This document shows, in pieces, positions 19,073 through 19,193 of a stretch of 19,193 bases of DNA. The DNA is taken from positions 1-19,193 of the forward strand of contig JAEUBA010000239.1 of assembly GCA_018257865.1 (NCBI GenBank), read 5' to 3'. The DNA is from Stereocaulon alpinum (Eukaryota > Ascomycota > Lecanoromycetes > Lecanorales > Stereocaulaceae). The notes beneath the pieces are model-generated. The model saw only the letters and a program-made list of their open reading frames with translations, did no database searches and was not told the origin of the DNA. Every line of letters starts with the position of its first letter. Within the stretch, counting starts at the first letter, position 1. The position numbers were made by a program, and so were the translations under genes.

Positions 19073-19193
19073 TTAGGGTTAGGGTTAGGGTTAGGGTTAG
19101 GGTTAGGGTTAGGGTTAGGGTTAGGGTTAGGGTTAGGGTTAGGGTTAGGGTTAGGGTTAGGGTTAGGGTTAGGGTTAGGGTTAGGGTTAGGGT
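19073..19193 (+). repeat. Telomere, (TTAGGG)n
   Basis: About 20 uninterrupted, perfect TTAGGG units run to the last base of the window. The G-rich strand reads 5' to 3' toward the end, so this is the right-hand end of a chromosome. TTAGGG is the usual telomere repeat of filamentous ascomycetes. Confidence 0.98.

Noticed and set aside
1..19193. tRNA, rRNA or CRISPR features
   Set aside because: No cloverleaf-like gene, rRNA stretch or spaced repeat array was seen on reading both strands by eye; a tRNA search program was not available.

Overview
The window is the end of a chromosome of a filamentous ascomycete (Pezizomycotina). It closes with about 20 perfect TTAGGG repeats (19073-19193). The genes have short GT-AG introns and belong to fungal families (HET domain, fungal PD-(D/E)XK-like). 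The sequence around the genes is saturated with TpA and nearly free of CpA/TpG, the footprint of repeat-induced point mutation (RIP). The genus cannot be told from the sequence.

Layout. (1) 1-2542: the 3' part of a Ty3/Gypsy chromovirus on the + strand, with the end of RNase H, the integrase (DD35E codons still in register), a chromodomain and a 360-bp 3' LTR. One frame is kept for 1.7 kb but carries about 38 nonsense codons. (2) 2543-2904: RIP-mutated AT-rich DNA. (3) 2905-13260: an island of normal composition. It holds a HET-domain gene (2905-5305, -), a serine-codon microsatellite, a nonsense-riddled two-exon pseudogene (6051-7078, -), a two-exon PD-(D/E)XK-like gene (7189-9328, -), a divergently oriented, diverged HET gene (9806-12196, +) and a small broken ORF (12621-12980, -). 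(4) 13260-13651: AT-rich RIP DNA. (5) 13652-14382: the 5' LTR and start of gag of a second copy of the same Gypsy family, cut off. (6) about 14640-18130: a RIP-killed ORF of about 1,160 codons in one frame. It resembles the part upstream of the helicase in fungal telomere-linked (TLH-type) proteins, but no helicase follows. (7) 18130-19072: telomere-associated sequence with an 83-bp tandem repeat, a 20-bp palindrome and a hairpin. (8) The telomere.

Two HET proteins and a nuclease-fold protein sit between two truncated copies of one retrotransposon next to a telomere. This fits a fast-evolving subtelomeric island with possible roles in non-self recognition or genome conflict. The gene families are readable from the sequence; cooperation between the genes is inference. 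Two introns were resolved by phase: they restore continuous frames where the longest single ORFs lack a proper start (HET gene 1) or split a domain (nuclease gene).
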